NCBI RefSeq assembly: GCF_030687575.1
Contig: NZ_CP117439.1
Coordinates: forward strand, 5,161,501-5,225,500
Length of the DNA stretch: 64,000 bases
Source: Pseudomonas sp. FP2309
GTDB lineage: Bacteria > Pseudomonadota > Gammaproteobacteria > Pseudomonadales > Pseudomonadaceae
Direction: 5' to 3'
This document shows, in pieces, positions 42,373-51,699 of the stretch. The notes below the pieces were generated by a model. It made no database searches. It was not told where the DNA came from and worked only from the letters and a program-made list of their open reading frames with translations. Each line of letters begins with the position of its first letter. Within the stretch, counting starts at the first letter, position 1. The translations under genes and the position numbers were made by a program.

Positions 42373-44556
42373 ATGTCATCGACCTCGTTCAAGCAGTCCA
42401 TGCGGCGCCTGTGGGCGCTGGATAAATTCAGTTACAGCATTCGGGTGTTCATCGCCCTCACCGGCAGCATGGCGCTGTGCTGGTATCAGGATGAAATGAC
42501 GCTGCTGATCCCACTGTTCCTGGGGATTATCGCCAGCGCCCTGGCCGAGACCGACGACAGTTGGCAAGGCCGCCTCAACGCCCTGGCCGTGACGCTGGTG
42601 TGTTTCAGCATTGCCGCGCTGTCGGTGGAGCTGCTGTTCCCCTACCCGTGGGTGTTCGCCATCTCCCTGGCCCTGGCGACCTTCGCCCTGACCATGCTCG
42701 GCGCCTTGGGCGAGCGCTATGGCGCGATTGCTTCCGCCACGTTGATTCTGTCGGTCTACACCATGATCGGCGTGGACCAGCGCGGTGGCGCGGTCAGTGA
42801 TTTCTGGCACGAGCCGCTGCTGCTGGTGGCCGGCGCCGCCTGGTACGGCGCACTGTCGGTGCTGTGGCAGGCGCTGTTTTCCAACCAGCCGGTGCAGCAG
42901 AGCCTGGCGCGTTTGTTCCGTGAGTTGGGGCGTTACCTCAAACTCAAATCCTCACTGTTCGAACCGATCCGCCAACTGGACGTCGAAGCGCGCCGCCTGG
43001 AACTGGCCCAGCAAAACGGCCGGGTGGTGGCGGCGTTGAATGCCGCGAAGGAAATCATCCTGCACCGCGTGGGCAATGGCCGGCCAGGCTCCAAAGTCAG
43101 CCGCTACCTCAAGCTCTACTTCCTGGCCCAGGACATCCACGAACGTGCCAGTTCCTCCCACTACCCTTACAACGCCCTGGCCGACGCGTTCTTCCACAGC
43201 GACGTGCTGTTCCGCTGCCAGCGCCTGCTACGCCAGCAGGGCAAGGCCTGCCAGGCCCTGGCCGAATCGATCCAGTTGCGCCAGCCGTTCATCTATGACG
43301 ACAGCTTCGCCCAGGCCCTCAGCGACCTGAACGCCTCCCTGGAGCACCTGCGCATCCAGAGCAACCCGGCCTGGCGCGGCCTCCTGCGTTCGTTGCGCGC
43401 CCTGGCCGCCAACCTGTCCACCCTCGACCGCCTGCTCGGCGACGCCAGCAACCCCGACGCCCTGGCCGATGCCACCGACAGCAACCTGCTGGACCGCGCA
43501 CCGCGCAACCTTAAAGAAATGTGGACGCGCCTGCGCACCCAGCTCACGCCCACCTCACTGCTGTTTCGCCACGCCCTGCGCCTGTCCCTGGCGCTGACCA
43601 TCGGCTACGGCACCTTGCATGTGATCCACGCCTCCCAGGGTTACTGGATCATCCTCACCACGCTGTTTGTGTGCCAGCCCAACTACGGCGCGACACGGCG
43701 CAAGCTCGGCCAGCGGATCATCGGCACCGCCATCGGCCTCACCGTGGCCTGGGCGCTGTTCGACCTGTTCCCGAGCCCCCTGGTGCAATCGATGTTCGCC
43801 ATTGCCGCAGGCCTGGTGTTCTTTATCAACCGCACCACGCGTTACACCCTGGCCACGGCCGCGATCACCCTGATGGTGCTGTTCTGCTTCAACCAGGTGG
43901 GCGACGGCTACGGGCTGTTTTTGCCGCGCCTGTTCGACACCTTGATCGGCAGCCTGATCGCGGGCCTCGCGGTGTTCCTGTTCCTGCCGGACTGGCAAGG
44001 CCGGCGCTTGAACAAGGTGCTGGCCAACACCCTGACCTGCAACAGCATCTACCTGCGCCAGATCATGCAGCAGTATGCCGCCGGCAAAAGCGACGACCTG
44101 GCCTACCGCCTGGCCCGCCGCAACGCGCACAACGCCGACGCCGCGCTGTCTACCACCCTGGCCAACATGCTGATGGAGCCGGGGCATTTCCGTAAGGAGG
44201 CGGACGTGGGCTTCCGCTTCCTGGTGCTGTCCCATACCTTGCTCAGTTATCTGTCGGGGCTCGGTGCGCACCGCGAGACGCTATTGCCGGCCGACGTACG
44301 CGAACACTTGATCGACGGCGCGGGTAAAAACCTGGCAGCGAGCATTGATGAGATCGCCACCGGGCTGGCCAATAAACAGCCCATTGCGATCCAAAGCGAC
44401 GCCGAGGAAGCCCTGGCCGCCGAGCTGGAGCAGATGCCGGATGAGATCGATGAGGGGCAACGACTGGTGCAGACACAACTGGCGCTGATTTGCCGGCAAC
44501 TGGGGCCGCTGCGCACACTGGCCGCGCATTTGATCAAAGACACCGCCAACGCCTGA
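42373..44556 (+). CDS. YccS/YhfK-type inner membrane protein (FUSC family)
   Basis: 727 residues with two membrane blocks, at about 15-165 and 395-540, each of five to six segments, separated by a large soluble domain. This duplicated layout matches YccS and the related AaeB-like fusaric acid resistance family. Conserved segments: GSMALCWYQDEMTLLIPLFLG, and in the second half HASQGYWIILTTLFVCQPNYG with the ATRRKLGQRIIGT motif typical of FUSC. Transport substrate unknown. ATG 42373 has a distant GGAAG. The last 130 residues are soluble and rich in Leu/Ala helices. Confidence 0.87.
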   Translation: MSSTSFKQSMRRLWALDKFSYSIRVFIALTGSMALCWYQDEMTLLIPLFLGIIASALAETDDSWQGRLNALAVTLVCFSIAALSVELLFPYPWVFAISLALATFALTMLGALGERYGAIASATLILSVYTMIGVDQRGGAVSDFWHEPLLLVAGAAWYGALSVLWQALFSNQPVQQSLARLFRELGRYLKLKSSLFEPIRQLDVEARRLELAQQNGRVVAALNAAKEIILHRVGNGRPGSKVSRYLKLYFLAQDIHERASSSHYPYNALADAFFHSDVLFRCQRLLRQQGKACQALAESIQLRQPFIYDDSFAQALSDLNASLEHLRIQSNPAWRGLLRSLRALAANLSTLDRLLGDASNPDALADATDSNLLDRAPRNLKEMWTRLRTQLTPTSLLFRHALRLSLALTIGYGTLHVIHASQGYWIILTTLFVCQPNYGATRRKLGQRIIGTAIGLTVAWALFDLFPSPLVQSMFAIAAGLVFFINRTTRYTLATAAITLMVLFCFNQVGDGYGLFLPRLFDTLIGSLIAGLAVFLFLPDWQGRRLNKVLANTLTCNSIYLRQIMQQYAAGKSDDLAYRLARRNAHNADAALSTTLANMLMEPGHFRKEADVGFRFLVLSHTLLSYLSGLGAHRETLLPADVREHLIDGAGKNLAASIDEIATGLANKQPIAIQSDAEEALAAELEQMPDEIDEGQRLVQTQLALICRQLGPLRTLAAHLIKDTANA

Positions 44557-44592
44557 CCCCTGGCGGGCACGCTCTCTGCCGGCACGCACTGA

Positions 44593-45330
44593 TCACATGC
44601 CGTGCAGCTTCATCAACCGCGCGTAGCTGCCATCGGCCTTCATCCTGGCGATCTCACGGTCGAAGTTGGCCACAATCTGCTCATGCGCCGGGTTCTTCAG
44701 GCTCACCAGGATATGCAGGCTGTTTTCGCTCAACGGCTTGGGCAAGAACTCCAACACATCACGCACCCGGGCCGATTCACGCGCGAGGTAATAACGCGCC
44801 ACATACTCGTCCTCCACCGTCAGCCGCACCCGTTGCGCCGCCAGCATGCGCACGGCCATGGCGAAGTTATGCACAGGCACTTTCTGTAGCTGCATGTCTG
44901 TATCGAACGCCGCTGAATAGGCGTACCCGCGCACCACGGCGATGGGGTAGTCGTGCAGCTGTTGAAGGTTCTGAAACTCGATAGGGTCATCGCGGCGCTT
45001 GATAAAACGCACACGGTTAAGCAGGTATTCACCGGAGAACTGCCCCAGGTGTGTGCGGGCATCGTCATACCAGGCATTGATCAGCACGTCATAGCGTCCA
45101 TCGCCAATGCCCTTCAGCGCCCTGGCCCACGGCACTTGTTCGAAGTCACTGGCATAGCCCGCGCGGGCCAGCGCCGTGCTGACGATATCGGTGGCCAGCC
45201 CGCCATTGATCAAGGTCGCGTCGGTAAAGGGTGGCCAGGCATCGGCGACCAGACGCAGACGCTCCGCGAACGCAGGCGCCGCCAGCAAAAACACTCCAAT
45301 CAACGCAACGGCACGAGAGAGTCGCAGCAT
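44593..45330 (-). CDS. Periplasmic solute-binding protein, family 3
   Basis: 245 residues with a signal peptide (MLRLSRAVALIGVFLLAAPAFA, cleavage near residue 22). Family 3 (amino-acid binding) core: LRLVADAWPPFT at the mature start, GGLATDIVSTALARAGY, WARALKGIGDGRYDVLINAWYDDAR. No transporter subunits are adjacent, so it is an orphan; several such Pseudomonas proteins work in signalling or as free binding proteins. ATG 45330 has AAGGA 8 bases upstream, deciding against the TTG at 45336. Divergent from elaA. Confidence 0.83.
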   Translation of the reverse strand: MLRLSRAVALIGVFLLAAPAFAERLRLVADAWPPFTDATLINGGLATDIVSTALARAGYASDFEQVPWARALKGIGDGRYDVLINAWYDDARTHLGQFSGEYLLNRVRFIKRRDDPIEFQNLQQLHDYPIAVVRGYAYSAAFDTDMQLQKVPVHNFAMAVRMLAAQRVRLTVEDEYVARYYLARESARVRDVLEFLPKPLSENSLHILVSLKNPAHEQIVANFDREIARMKADGSYARLMKLHGM

Positions 45331-45532
45331 GCTCAAAGTCCTTGGCGGGCAGGCGGGGGCCTGGGTTCAGGCAATGCCTGAGGATCTAACAGTAGCTGAA
45401 GATTACACAAAGAAACGGGCGGCGAACGCACTCGATGATGGCTATTTGATTTCATTCACAAAAATAGTTGATTTAGACACCTTTGCCCGCCGCGCTTACT
45501 ATCCAGAACAGACATTTACCTGGGAACACACC

Positions 45533-45988
45533 ATGACAGTCGATTGGGTCTGCAAACACCACACTGACCTGGGCAAGGAACAGCTGTACGCCATCCTGCG
45601 TTTGCGCAGCGAAGTCTTCGTTGTGGAACAGAAATGCGTGTATCAGGACATCGACGGGCAAGACCTGGCGGGCGATACACACCACCTGATGGCCTGGAAC
45701 GGCGACGAGCTGGTTGCCTACCTGCGGCTGCTGGACCCGCAATCCCAGGGCGGCGACGTGGTGGTCGGCCGCGTGATCGTCGCGCCGGTGGCACGGGGCA
45801 CCGGGCTGGGCCACCTGATGATGGAAGAAGCCCTCAAGCGCATTGATGACATCTGGCCAGAGACGCCGATTTTCCTGTCGGCCCAAGCACATTTGCAGGG
45901 GTATTACGGGAAATACGGGTTTGTGGTGGCGGGAGAGGAATATCTGGAAGATGACATCCCCCATATCGGTATGCACAAGGCGTTATAA
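45533..45988 (+). CDS. elaA: ElaA-type GNAT acetyltransferase
   Basis: 151 residues, the usual ElaA length. GNAT core: YAILRLRSEVFVVEQKCVYQDIDGQDLAGDTHHL at the N-terminal half (ElaA signature), acetyl-CoA loop VAPVARGTGLGHLMMEEAL (Q/RxxGxG/A), and C-terminal LSAQAHLQGYYGKYGFV. Substrate unknown. GGAA lies 6 bases before ATG 45533; a long open frame upstream (from about 45176) is antisense to the solute-binding protein and not part of the gene. Confidence 0.9.
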   Translation: MTVDWVCKHHTDLGKEQLYAILRLRSEVFVVEQKCVYQDIDGQDLAGDTHHLMAWNGDELVAYLRLLDPQSQGGDVVVGRVIVAPVARGTGLGHLMMEEALKRIDDIWPETPIFLSAQAHLQGYYGKYGFVVAGEEYLEDDIPHIGMHKAL

Positions 45989-46021
45989 GCGCGGGCCTTC
46001 TTTGGCGGGCACGCCACAGGC

Positions 46022-46318
46022 TCAGGGATAATCCAATACCCGCTTGATCTGGTCGAGATTGGCCTCGATCCAGCGCCGATCAATCGCGCCCCAGTCACGA
46101 ATCCGATAGTGCCCGGCATGATTGCGTGCGCCGTCTTGCTGCTCGAATTCACACACGATATCCAGGTCGGCCAATGCCGCAATCGTGTCCTGCGCCGTGC
46201 GCCGGGGCATGCCGGTGGCATCGGTCAGCGCCGGGACGCTGCTGGCCAGCCCGCTGTCGATCAAGTACGCCACGTACAGGCGGCGGTAGAAACTGCTTTT
46301 GGTCTTGCTCACATCCAT
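46022..46318 (-). CDS. Small winged-helix DNA-binding protein
   Basis: 98 residues. Helices VAYLIDSGLASSVPALTDATGMPRRTAQDTIAALADL form a helix-turn-helix/winged-helix unit of the kind seen in one-domain regulators, and the C-terminal YRIRDWGAIDRRWIEANLDQIKRVLDYP is a conserved tail. Targets unknown. Follows the YgjP-like gene by 19 bases on the same strand, so the two are probably co-transcribed. AAGG lies 9 bases before ATG 46318. Confidence 0.75.
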   Translation of the reverse strand: MDVSKTKSSFYRRLYVAYLIDSGLASSVPALTDATGMPRRTAQDTIAALADLDIVCEFEQQDGARNHAGHYRIRDWGAIDRRWIEANLDQIKRVLDYP

Positions 46319-46337
46319 GGTCGATCGCCTTGTGCGG

Positions 46338-46838
46338 TCAGGGTTTGCCCTGCAGGTCGCGATACGTGAGGTACACCCGCAGGTCGAATTCCACCTGGTG
46401 GTAGCCCGGCATCATGTAGTCGCAGAGTTTATAGAACGCCTTGTTGTGGTCCGATTCCTTAAAATGCGCCAGCTCGTGCACCACGATCATGCGCAGAAAC
46501 TCCGGCGGCGCCTCTTTGAACAGCGAGGCAATACGGATCTCTTTCTTGGATTTGAGGTTGCCGCCCTGCACCCGGGAAATCGTTGTGTGCAGCCCGAGGG
46601 CGCGATGGGTCAGGTCCAGGCGGTTATCGAACAGCACTTTGTCGATGGCCGGCGCGTTGCGCAGGTGTTCCTGCTTCAAGGCCAGGGCATAGGCGTACAA
46701 GGCCTTGTCGCTCTGCACCGCATGACGTTCGGGGTAACGCTGCTCCAAGTAAGCACCCAACTGGTCCTTGGCGATCAGTTGGCGCACTTGTTCCTGGAGA
46801 GCGGGCGGGTAGGCCTGGAGGTATTTCAGCGCGGTCAT
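46338..46838 (-). CDS. YgjP-like metallopeptidase domain protein (DUF45/M48)
   Basis: 166 residues. Zinc signature HELAHFKESDHNKAFY, near residue 126, gives two His and the glutamate, with the second His/Asp downstream as in YgjP-type proteins (WLSS/M48 superfamily). No signal peptide or membrane segment, so cytoplasmic. Activity of this family is mostly untested; some are linked to type I restriction loci, which is not the case here. ATG 46838 (MTALKYLQAYPP) is chosen; a TTG 12 bases upstream is possible. Paired with the winged-helix gene. Confidence 0.83.
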   Translation of the reverse strand: MTALKYLQAYPPALQEQVRQLIAKDQLGAYLEQRYPERHAVQSDKALYAYALALKQEHLRNAPAIDKVLFDNRLDLTHRALGLHTTISRVQGGNLKSKKEIRIASLFKEAPPEFLRMIVVHELAHFKESDHNKAFYKLCDYMMPGYHQVEFDLRVYLTYRDLQGKP

Positions 46839-46880
46839 TGAGGTCTGCAACAGGTTCGAATGGGCGCCAGTGTAGCGAAT

Positions 46881-48986
46881 TCAGCGCAGGCGGGCGCGGG
46901 ACCAGTTGGCGATGTCCTCGGCGATCAAGGGCTGCGCCGCCCACGGCCCCTGGATAAACGAACAACCATGCGCCTTGAGCCAGTGGGCTTGCTCCTGAGT
47001 TTCCACCCCCTCGGCCACCACCAGCACGTCAAAATGGCCGCACAGCTCGATAATGCTGCGCGCCATCGCCGCATCCCGTAACGAGCCCGGCAAGCGCGCG
47101 ACCAGTTGCGAATCGAGTTTGAGGGTGTCGAATTCCAAATCGCGCAGATGCGCCAGAGAGCACTGCCCCGAGCCGAAATCATCCAGCGCGATGCGCACGC
47201 CGATTCTGCGCAGTAACTTGAGCTGCTTGGTGGCCTCCTCCAAATTGCTCATCAGGCATTCCTCACCGATTTCCACCTCCAACTGCCAGGCCTGCAACCC
47301 ATGCCGCTCTATCACCTGCTGCAGTTGGTTAGCCAGGTTAGGCGCATTGAACTGACTGGCACTCAAGCTCACGCTCAGCACCAACTCATCATCAAAGGTG
47401 CTGTGCCACGCCTGACGCTGGGCGGCGACCTGATGGTAAATCCATGCGCTCAATTGGCTGATCAGCCGTGCTTCTTCCAACAACGGCAAAAACAGCCCCG
47501 GCGATACATCGCCGACGCTGGGGTGCTGCCAGCGCAACAACGCCTCGACGCCACGCAGACGCCCGTCTGCCAGGGAGACCTGAGGCTGGTAGACCAGCGT
47601 GAAATCCTTGTTTTGAATCGCGGTACGCACGCTGTCTTCAAGCATGAGGCGCGAGCGCGCACGACCGTTCATTTCCTGGTCGTAATAACGATATTGCTGA
47701 CGCCCCGCACGCTTGGCTTCGTACATGGCGATGTCGGCCGCGCGCAACAGGCCAGACAGATCCGAGGCGCAGTCCGGGAACGTCGCAATGCCGATGCTGA
47801 CGCCGAGCATGACATCCAAACCGTCGACTTGCTGACAAACGGACACTCGCTCGATCAGCTTTTCCGAAATTTTCGCTGCCTGCTCCGGAAACTCAAGCTC
47901 CAGCAGCGCGGTAAATTCATCCCCGCCCATGCGCCCGATAATGTCGTAGGAGCGCAGGCAGCCCTGTAGCTGCTCCGACACCCAGCGCAGCACGCGATCG
48001 CCGGCATCATGCCCGAGGGAGTCGTTGACCCGCTTGAAGCCGTCCAGGTCCAGGTACAGCAACACCAACGATTGGTCGCTACGCTCGCTGCGCGACAGGG
48101 TGTTTTCCACCGTCTGATAGAAACCGCGCCGGTTCAGCAGCCCGGTCAGCGGGTCCGTCACGGCCTGGAACTCCAACTGCTGATGCAGGTGGCGCACTTC
48201 GGACATGTCCAGCACCGTCACCACCATGGCTTTCTGCTCGGCCGGCAACGGCGCGCATGACAAGGCCACCGGCACTTGCTGACCACGACCGGTACGCAGC
48301 AGCGCGTCGTGCAGGCGCCAGATTTCGCCCTTGCGATAAGCGGCGTACATCTGAGAATCAGCCCAGGCAGGCACATGAGGTTTTTGCAGGAAGCTCAAAT
48401 ACGGCTGCCCCTGCAATTCATCCATGGTGGCATTAAGCAGTCGCGAAATCGCCGGATTGGCGTACTCGATAACGCCCTCCTCACTCACCACCAGGATCCC
48501 TTCGGCGGCGTTGTCCAATACCGAGGCATTAAAAGCGCGAGCGGATTCCAGGTCATGACTCAAACGCTGAAGGGCCCGGCGATTACGTTGGTGCTCCAGC
48601 AATGCCTGGACCTTGGGCTTGAGAATGTGCGGGTCAAAGGGTTTGAACAGGTAGTCGATAGCGCCGCTGGCATAGCCTTCCAGCACCGCAGCGGGCGACT
48701 GGGCGTTGGCACTTAGAAAGATGATCGGGGTCATGCGCGTGCGCTGGCTGCCGCGCATCAAGCGGGCGACTTCGAAGCCGTCCATGCCCGGCATCATCAC
48801 ATCCAGCAGCACCAGGTCGACTTCATGCAGCAACAACAATTCGAGGGCTTCCACGCCGGATGAGGCCGTGACCACCTGCCAGTCATCACGCTGCAAAAGC
48901 GCACACATGCTGATCAGGTTTTCCGGGTAGTCATCGACCACCAGAAGAACCGAACTGCCATCGCCGTGATGTGGAGCGCATTCCAT
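46881..48986 (-). CDS. Response regulator with PAS, GGDEF and EAL domains
   Basis: 701 residues. REC domain with D18/D19, phospho-acceptor D62 (LLDVMMPG) and K115; a PAS domain at about 150-265 (NAAEGILVVSEEGVIEYANPA); GGDEF domain with intact GGDEF at 354-358 and an RxxD inhibitory site (RSYD 345-348) five residues before it; EAL domain with EAL at 481-483 (GVEALLRW). In the EAL part the metal-binding Asn of the VNLS motif is S540, ELTE reads EIGE (572-575), while DDFG (602-605), LKLD and EGVET remain. So cyclase activity looks complete and phosphodiesterase activity doubtful. No adjacent histidine kinase. Confidence 0.92.
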   Translation of the reverse strand: MECAPHHGDGSSVLLVVDDYPENLISMCALLQRDDWQVVTASSGVEALELLLLHEVDLVLLDVMMPGMDGFEVARLMRGSQRTRMTPIIFLSANAQSPAAVLEGYASGAIDYLFKPFDPHILKPKVQALLEHQRNRRALQRLSHDLESARAFNASVLDNAAEGILVVSEEGVIEYANPAISRLLNATMDELQGQPYLSFLQKPHVPAWADSQMYAAYRKGEIWRLHDALLRTGRGQQVPVALSCAPLPAEQKAMVVTVLDMSEVRHLHQQLEFQAVTDPLTGLLNRRGFYQTVENTLSRSERSDQSLVLLYLDLDGFKRVNDSLGHDAGDRVLRWVSEQLQGCLRSYDIIGRMGGDEFTALLELEFPEQAAKISEKLIERVSVCQQVDGLDVMLGVSIGIATFPDCASDLSGLLRAADIAMYEAKRAGRQQYRYYDQEMNGRARSRLMLEDSVRTAIQNKDFTLVYQPQVSLADGRLRGVEALLRWQHPSVGDVSPGLFLPLLEEARLISQLSAWIYHQVAAQRQAWHSTFDDELVLSVSLSASQFNAPNLANQLQQVIERHGLQAWQLEVEIGEECLMSNLEEATKQLKLLRRIGVRIALDDFGSGQCSLAHLRDLEFDTLKLDSQLVARLPGSLRDAAMARSIIELCGHFDVLVVAEGVETQEQAHWLKAHGCSFIQGPWAAQPLIAEDIANWSRARLR

Positions 48987-49296
48987 GCTGGGACTCTTCC
49001 TTAAGGTCTACTCCGGTCACGTCTGAGAGAAAACCCGGACAAACATTGAGGTCTCACTCTAGCCCTGGATCCTCTAAATCAGAAGTGACGTGGATGCCAT
49101 CATTGCGCCAAAGTTCAGTCAGCCGACTAACGGTCACACCCTGCAGCCCACGACCCATGGGAAACATGGCTTTTTGGCATTCCTCTGGCGCCAATAAATT
49201 GCCAGCAAACGTTTAACAACCGGCCGCTCACCGCCTATAAAGAACCTGTAAGGCCCCCCGGGCCAAAGCCTTCACCCCCTGTAAAAGGCCATCACC
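48987..49296. other. Gap before the alginate lyase gene, possible tiny ORF
   Basis: 310 bases. On the minus strand a 37-codon frame (ATG 49167 to stop 49054-49056) reads with coding-like composition (for example GLQGVTVSRLTELWRNDG), but its best ribosome site, GAGGA, is 12 bases away. It could be a small gene or a remnant. Nothing else is recognisable. Confidence 0.3.
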
Positions 49297-49962
49297 ATGA
49301 TCGACCTCTCCACTTGGAACTTGAGCATTCCGGTCGGCTCGCCTCCCGCGACCATCGAAACGCCGAAACTGCTCAATGGCTTCAACGACCAGTACTTCCA
49401 GGCCGAAGGCAGCAACGTGCAATTCTGGACCCCTGTGACCGGCACCCGCACCGAAAACGCCATCTACCCGCGCAGCGAACTGCGCGAAACCTACGCCGAT
49501 GGCCGCCTGCGCAATTGGACCTACCCCGAGGCCGACAATTTTCTGCGCGCCACACTGGCCGTCAACCAAGTGCCTTCCACCGGCAAGATCGTCATCGGCC
49601 AGATCCACGCCTATGACAGCCAAAAACCGCTGATCAAACTCGAATACCAGTTCAAGGAAAAAACCCAGACCGGCAACATCGTGGCCAAAGTGCGCATGCG
49701 CCCGGATGAAGACGAGAGCCGCGTGATTATCGTCGCCTCCAATGTGCCGCTGGAAAAAAGCTTTACCTACGTGATCAACCTCAACAAAGCCGGGCTGCTC
49801 AGCGTGTACGCCGCCGACAGCGAATGGAACGAACGCATCGGTGCCGCCTGGGCGGCCAAGCCGCTGTACTTCAAGGCAGGCGCGTATGTGCAGGACAACA
49901 GCGGGGACAGCAAAGAAGGCGCGAAGGTGACGTTCGCCAAGTTGGATATAGATCACCAGTGA
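49297..49962 (+). CDS. PL7 alginate lyase without signal peptide
   Basis: 221-residue polysaccharide lyase family 7 protein (close in type to P. aeruginosa PA1167). The three family motifs are present: PRSELRE (58-64), QIH (102-104) and YFKAGAYVQD (about 193-202), which line the active groove and supply the catalytic His/Tyr/Arg. The protein starts MIDLSTWNLSIPVG with no leader, so it should stay in the cytoplasm or leave by another route. No alginate-binding or export genes nearby. Start 49297 (ccATG) has AAAGG about 5 bases upstream. A bidirectional terminator follows. Confidence 0.87.
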   Translation: MIDLSTWNLSIPVGSPPATIETPKLLNGFNDQYFQAEGSNVQFWTPVTGTRTENAIYPRSELRETYADGRLRNWTYPEADNFLRATLAVNQVPSTGKIVIGQIHAYDSQKPLIKLEYQFKEKTQTGNIVAKVRMRPDEDESRVIIVASNVPLEKSFTYVINLNKAGLLSVYAADSEWNERIGAAWAAKPLYFKAGAYVQDNSGDSKEGAKVTFAKLDIDHQ

Positions 49963-50014
49963 CGGGTCAGGGCCTGCCGGACTTCGCGAACTGACCAATT
50001 CCCATCCACAAAAA

Positions 50015-50034
50015 AGCCCGCATCGCTGCGGGCT
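50015..50034. terminator. Bidirectional terminator between PL7 gene and fba
   Basis: AGCCCGCA and TGCGGGCT arms with TCGC loop, preceded by six A (U-tract for the minus strand) and followed by TTTCC. Serves fba on the minus strand best. Confidence 0.85.
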
Positions 50035-50053
50035 TTCCGTGAACGCCTGAGGC

Positions 50054-51118
50054 TTAGTTGACCTTGGCGTTCAACTCACCTTTCAAATACCGCTGGTACA
50101 TCGCTTCCAGCGAGATCGGCTTGATCTTCGACGCATTGCCGGCAGTACCAAACGCTTCATAACGTGCGATACACACATCACGCATGGCGGTCACGGTGGC
50201 GCCGAAGAATTTACGCGGGTCGAATTCGCTCGGGTTGGTGGCCATCAGGCGACGCATCGCACCAGTGGATGCCAGGCGCAGATCGGTGTCGATGTTGACC
50301 TTGCGCACGCCGTACTTGATGCCTTCGACGATTTCTTCAACCGGTACGCCGTAGGTTTCTTTGATGTCGCCGCCGTACTGGTTGATGATCGCCAGCCATT
50401 CTTGCGGGACCGAAGAGGAACCGTGCATCACCAGGTGGGTGTTGGGGATGCGCTTGTGGATTTCCTTGATGCGGTCGATGGCCAGCACGTCGCCGGTAGG
50501 CGGCTTGGTGAACTTGTAAGCGCCGTGGCTGGTGCCGATGGCAATGGCCAGGGCGTCGACCTGGGTCTTCTTCACGAAGTCGGCGGCTTCTTCCGGGTCG
50601 GTCAGCATCTGGCTGTGATCCAGCACGCCTTCGGCGCCGATGCCGTCTTCTTCGCCGGCCATACCGGTTTCCAGTGAACCCAGGCAGCCCAGCTCGCCTT
50701 CAACCGAAACGCCGCAGGCGTGAGCCATGGCGACGGTTTGTTGGGTGACGCGTACGTTGTACTCGTAATCGGTCGGGGTCTTGCCGTCTTCGCCAAGGGA
50801 GCCGTCCATCATCACCGAGCTGAAGCCCAGCTGGATGGAACGCTGGCACACGTCAGGGCTGGTGCCGTGGTCCTGGTGCATGCACACCGGGATGTGCGGG
50901 AACTCTTCGATCGCGGCGAGGATCAGGTGACGCAGGAATGGGGCGCCGGCGTATTTGCGCGCACCAGCCGAAGCCTGGACGATCACTGGGGAGTCGGTCT
51001 TGTCAGCGGCTTCCATGATGGCGCGCATCTGCTCAAGGTTGTTGACGTTAAAGGCTGGGACGCCGTAGCCGAACTCGGCTGCGTGGTCCAGCATTTGACG
51101 CATGCTGATAAGTGCCAT
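50054..51118 (-). CDS. fba: Fructose-1,6-bisphosphate aldolase, class II
   Basis: Zinc-dependent aldolase for gluconeogenesis and the pentose shunt (the Embden-Meyerhof route is incomplete in Pseudomonas). 354 residues. [10 protein letters not shown] and SVMMDGS carry the zinc and catalytic residues (His of HQDHG, Asp of QDHG); [12 protein letters not shown] is the second zinc His and phosphate loop. The type IIB-like insert [14 protein letters not shown] is present. GGGAGAG lies before ATG 51118. Followed on the same strand, upstream, by the small lipoprotein genes and pgk, the usual Pseudomonas order. Confidence 0.96.
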   Translation of the reverse strand: MALISMRQMLDHAAEFGYGVPAFNVNNLEQMRAIMEAADKTDSPVIVQASAGARKYAGAPFLRHLILAAIEEFPHIPVCMHQDHGTSPDVCQRSIQLGFSSVMMDGSLGEDGKTPTDYEYNVRVTQQTVAMAHACGVSVEGELGCLGSLETGMAGEEDGIGAEGVLDHSQMLTDPEEAADFVKKTQVDALAIAIGTSHGAYKFTKPPTGDVLAIDRIKEIHKRIPNTHLVMHGSSSVPQEWLAIINQYGGDIKETYGVPVEEIVEGIKYGVRKVNIDTDLRLASTGAMRRLMATNPSEFDPRKFFGATVTAMRDVCIARYEAFGTAGNASKIKPISLEAMYQRYLKGELNAKVN

Positions 51119-51305
51119 TGTGTTGTCTCTCCCGGTCGAGGGTCGTTAATCGTGCAAGCCTGCCGTAGCGGCGGCTGCTATTCAAGTTATTGCCGGTCAG
51201 GGTTTGCACACCTGGCCTGCTGAATCGTTATTGCTGTGTGAGGCCCAGCGCGCATTCGATCTTTGAACCCAATCAGTGGATTTGGATCCAGTCAAATTCG
51301 AGATC

Positions 51306-51638
51306 TTATTGGGCCTTGCAGCCGCGCCCGATCAAATCGTCGGTGGCAACCCAGTAAACCAGGCCTTCCTCACCTTTTGTGTGAAACGCCAACTGGTCGT
51401 TGCTGTACAGCACGCCCGAGGCGGCAACGTCCTGTTTAAGGCGGTAAACCTGGTCGGAACCACCCAGGCGTACATCAACCTCGGATTTGGCCGCGTCAGC
51501 GAAGCGCCAATTGACCTCAGCCTTGCTGTCGCAGGTCCAGGTGGTCCAATGACCTTGCGGCTCGGCCTTGTTGAACATGTTCATGCTGCTGCAGCCGGCC
51601 AGTAAAGCCAGGGCTGCCAGGGCGAAAACGCCTTTCAT
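51306..51638 (-). CDS. MliC-like lipoprotein
   Basis: 110 residues: lipoprotein signal (ALALLAGCSS, Cys near residue 16) and an MliC-type domain with WTCDSKAEVNWRFAD, LRLGGSDQVYRLKQ-like segment and two late Cys (CKAQ end). MliC proteins inhibit C-type lysozyme; direct evidence for this one is lacking. Start 51638 has GAGGA 7 bases upstream. One of two small lipoprotein genes between fba and pgk. Confidence 0.8.
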   Translation of the reverse strand: MKGVFALAALALLAGCSSMNMFNKAEPQGHWTTWTCDSKAEVNWRFADAAKSEVDVRLGGSDQVYRLKQDVAASGVLYSNDQLAFHTKGEEGLVYWVATDDLIGRGCKAQ

Positions 51639-51699
51639 TGCCAATCCTCGAACGACGGCCCAGGGGCCGTCACTGCTGTCGGTTAGTTGATCAGACCCG

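Noticed and set aside
45176..45532. N-terminal extension of ElaA
   Set aside because: The open frame is antisense to the solute-binding protein gene and the ElaA family starts at the ATG with its own ribosome site.
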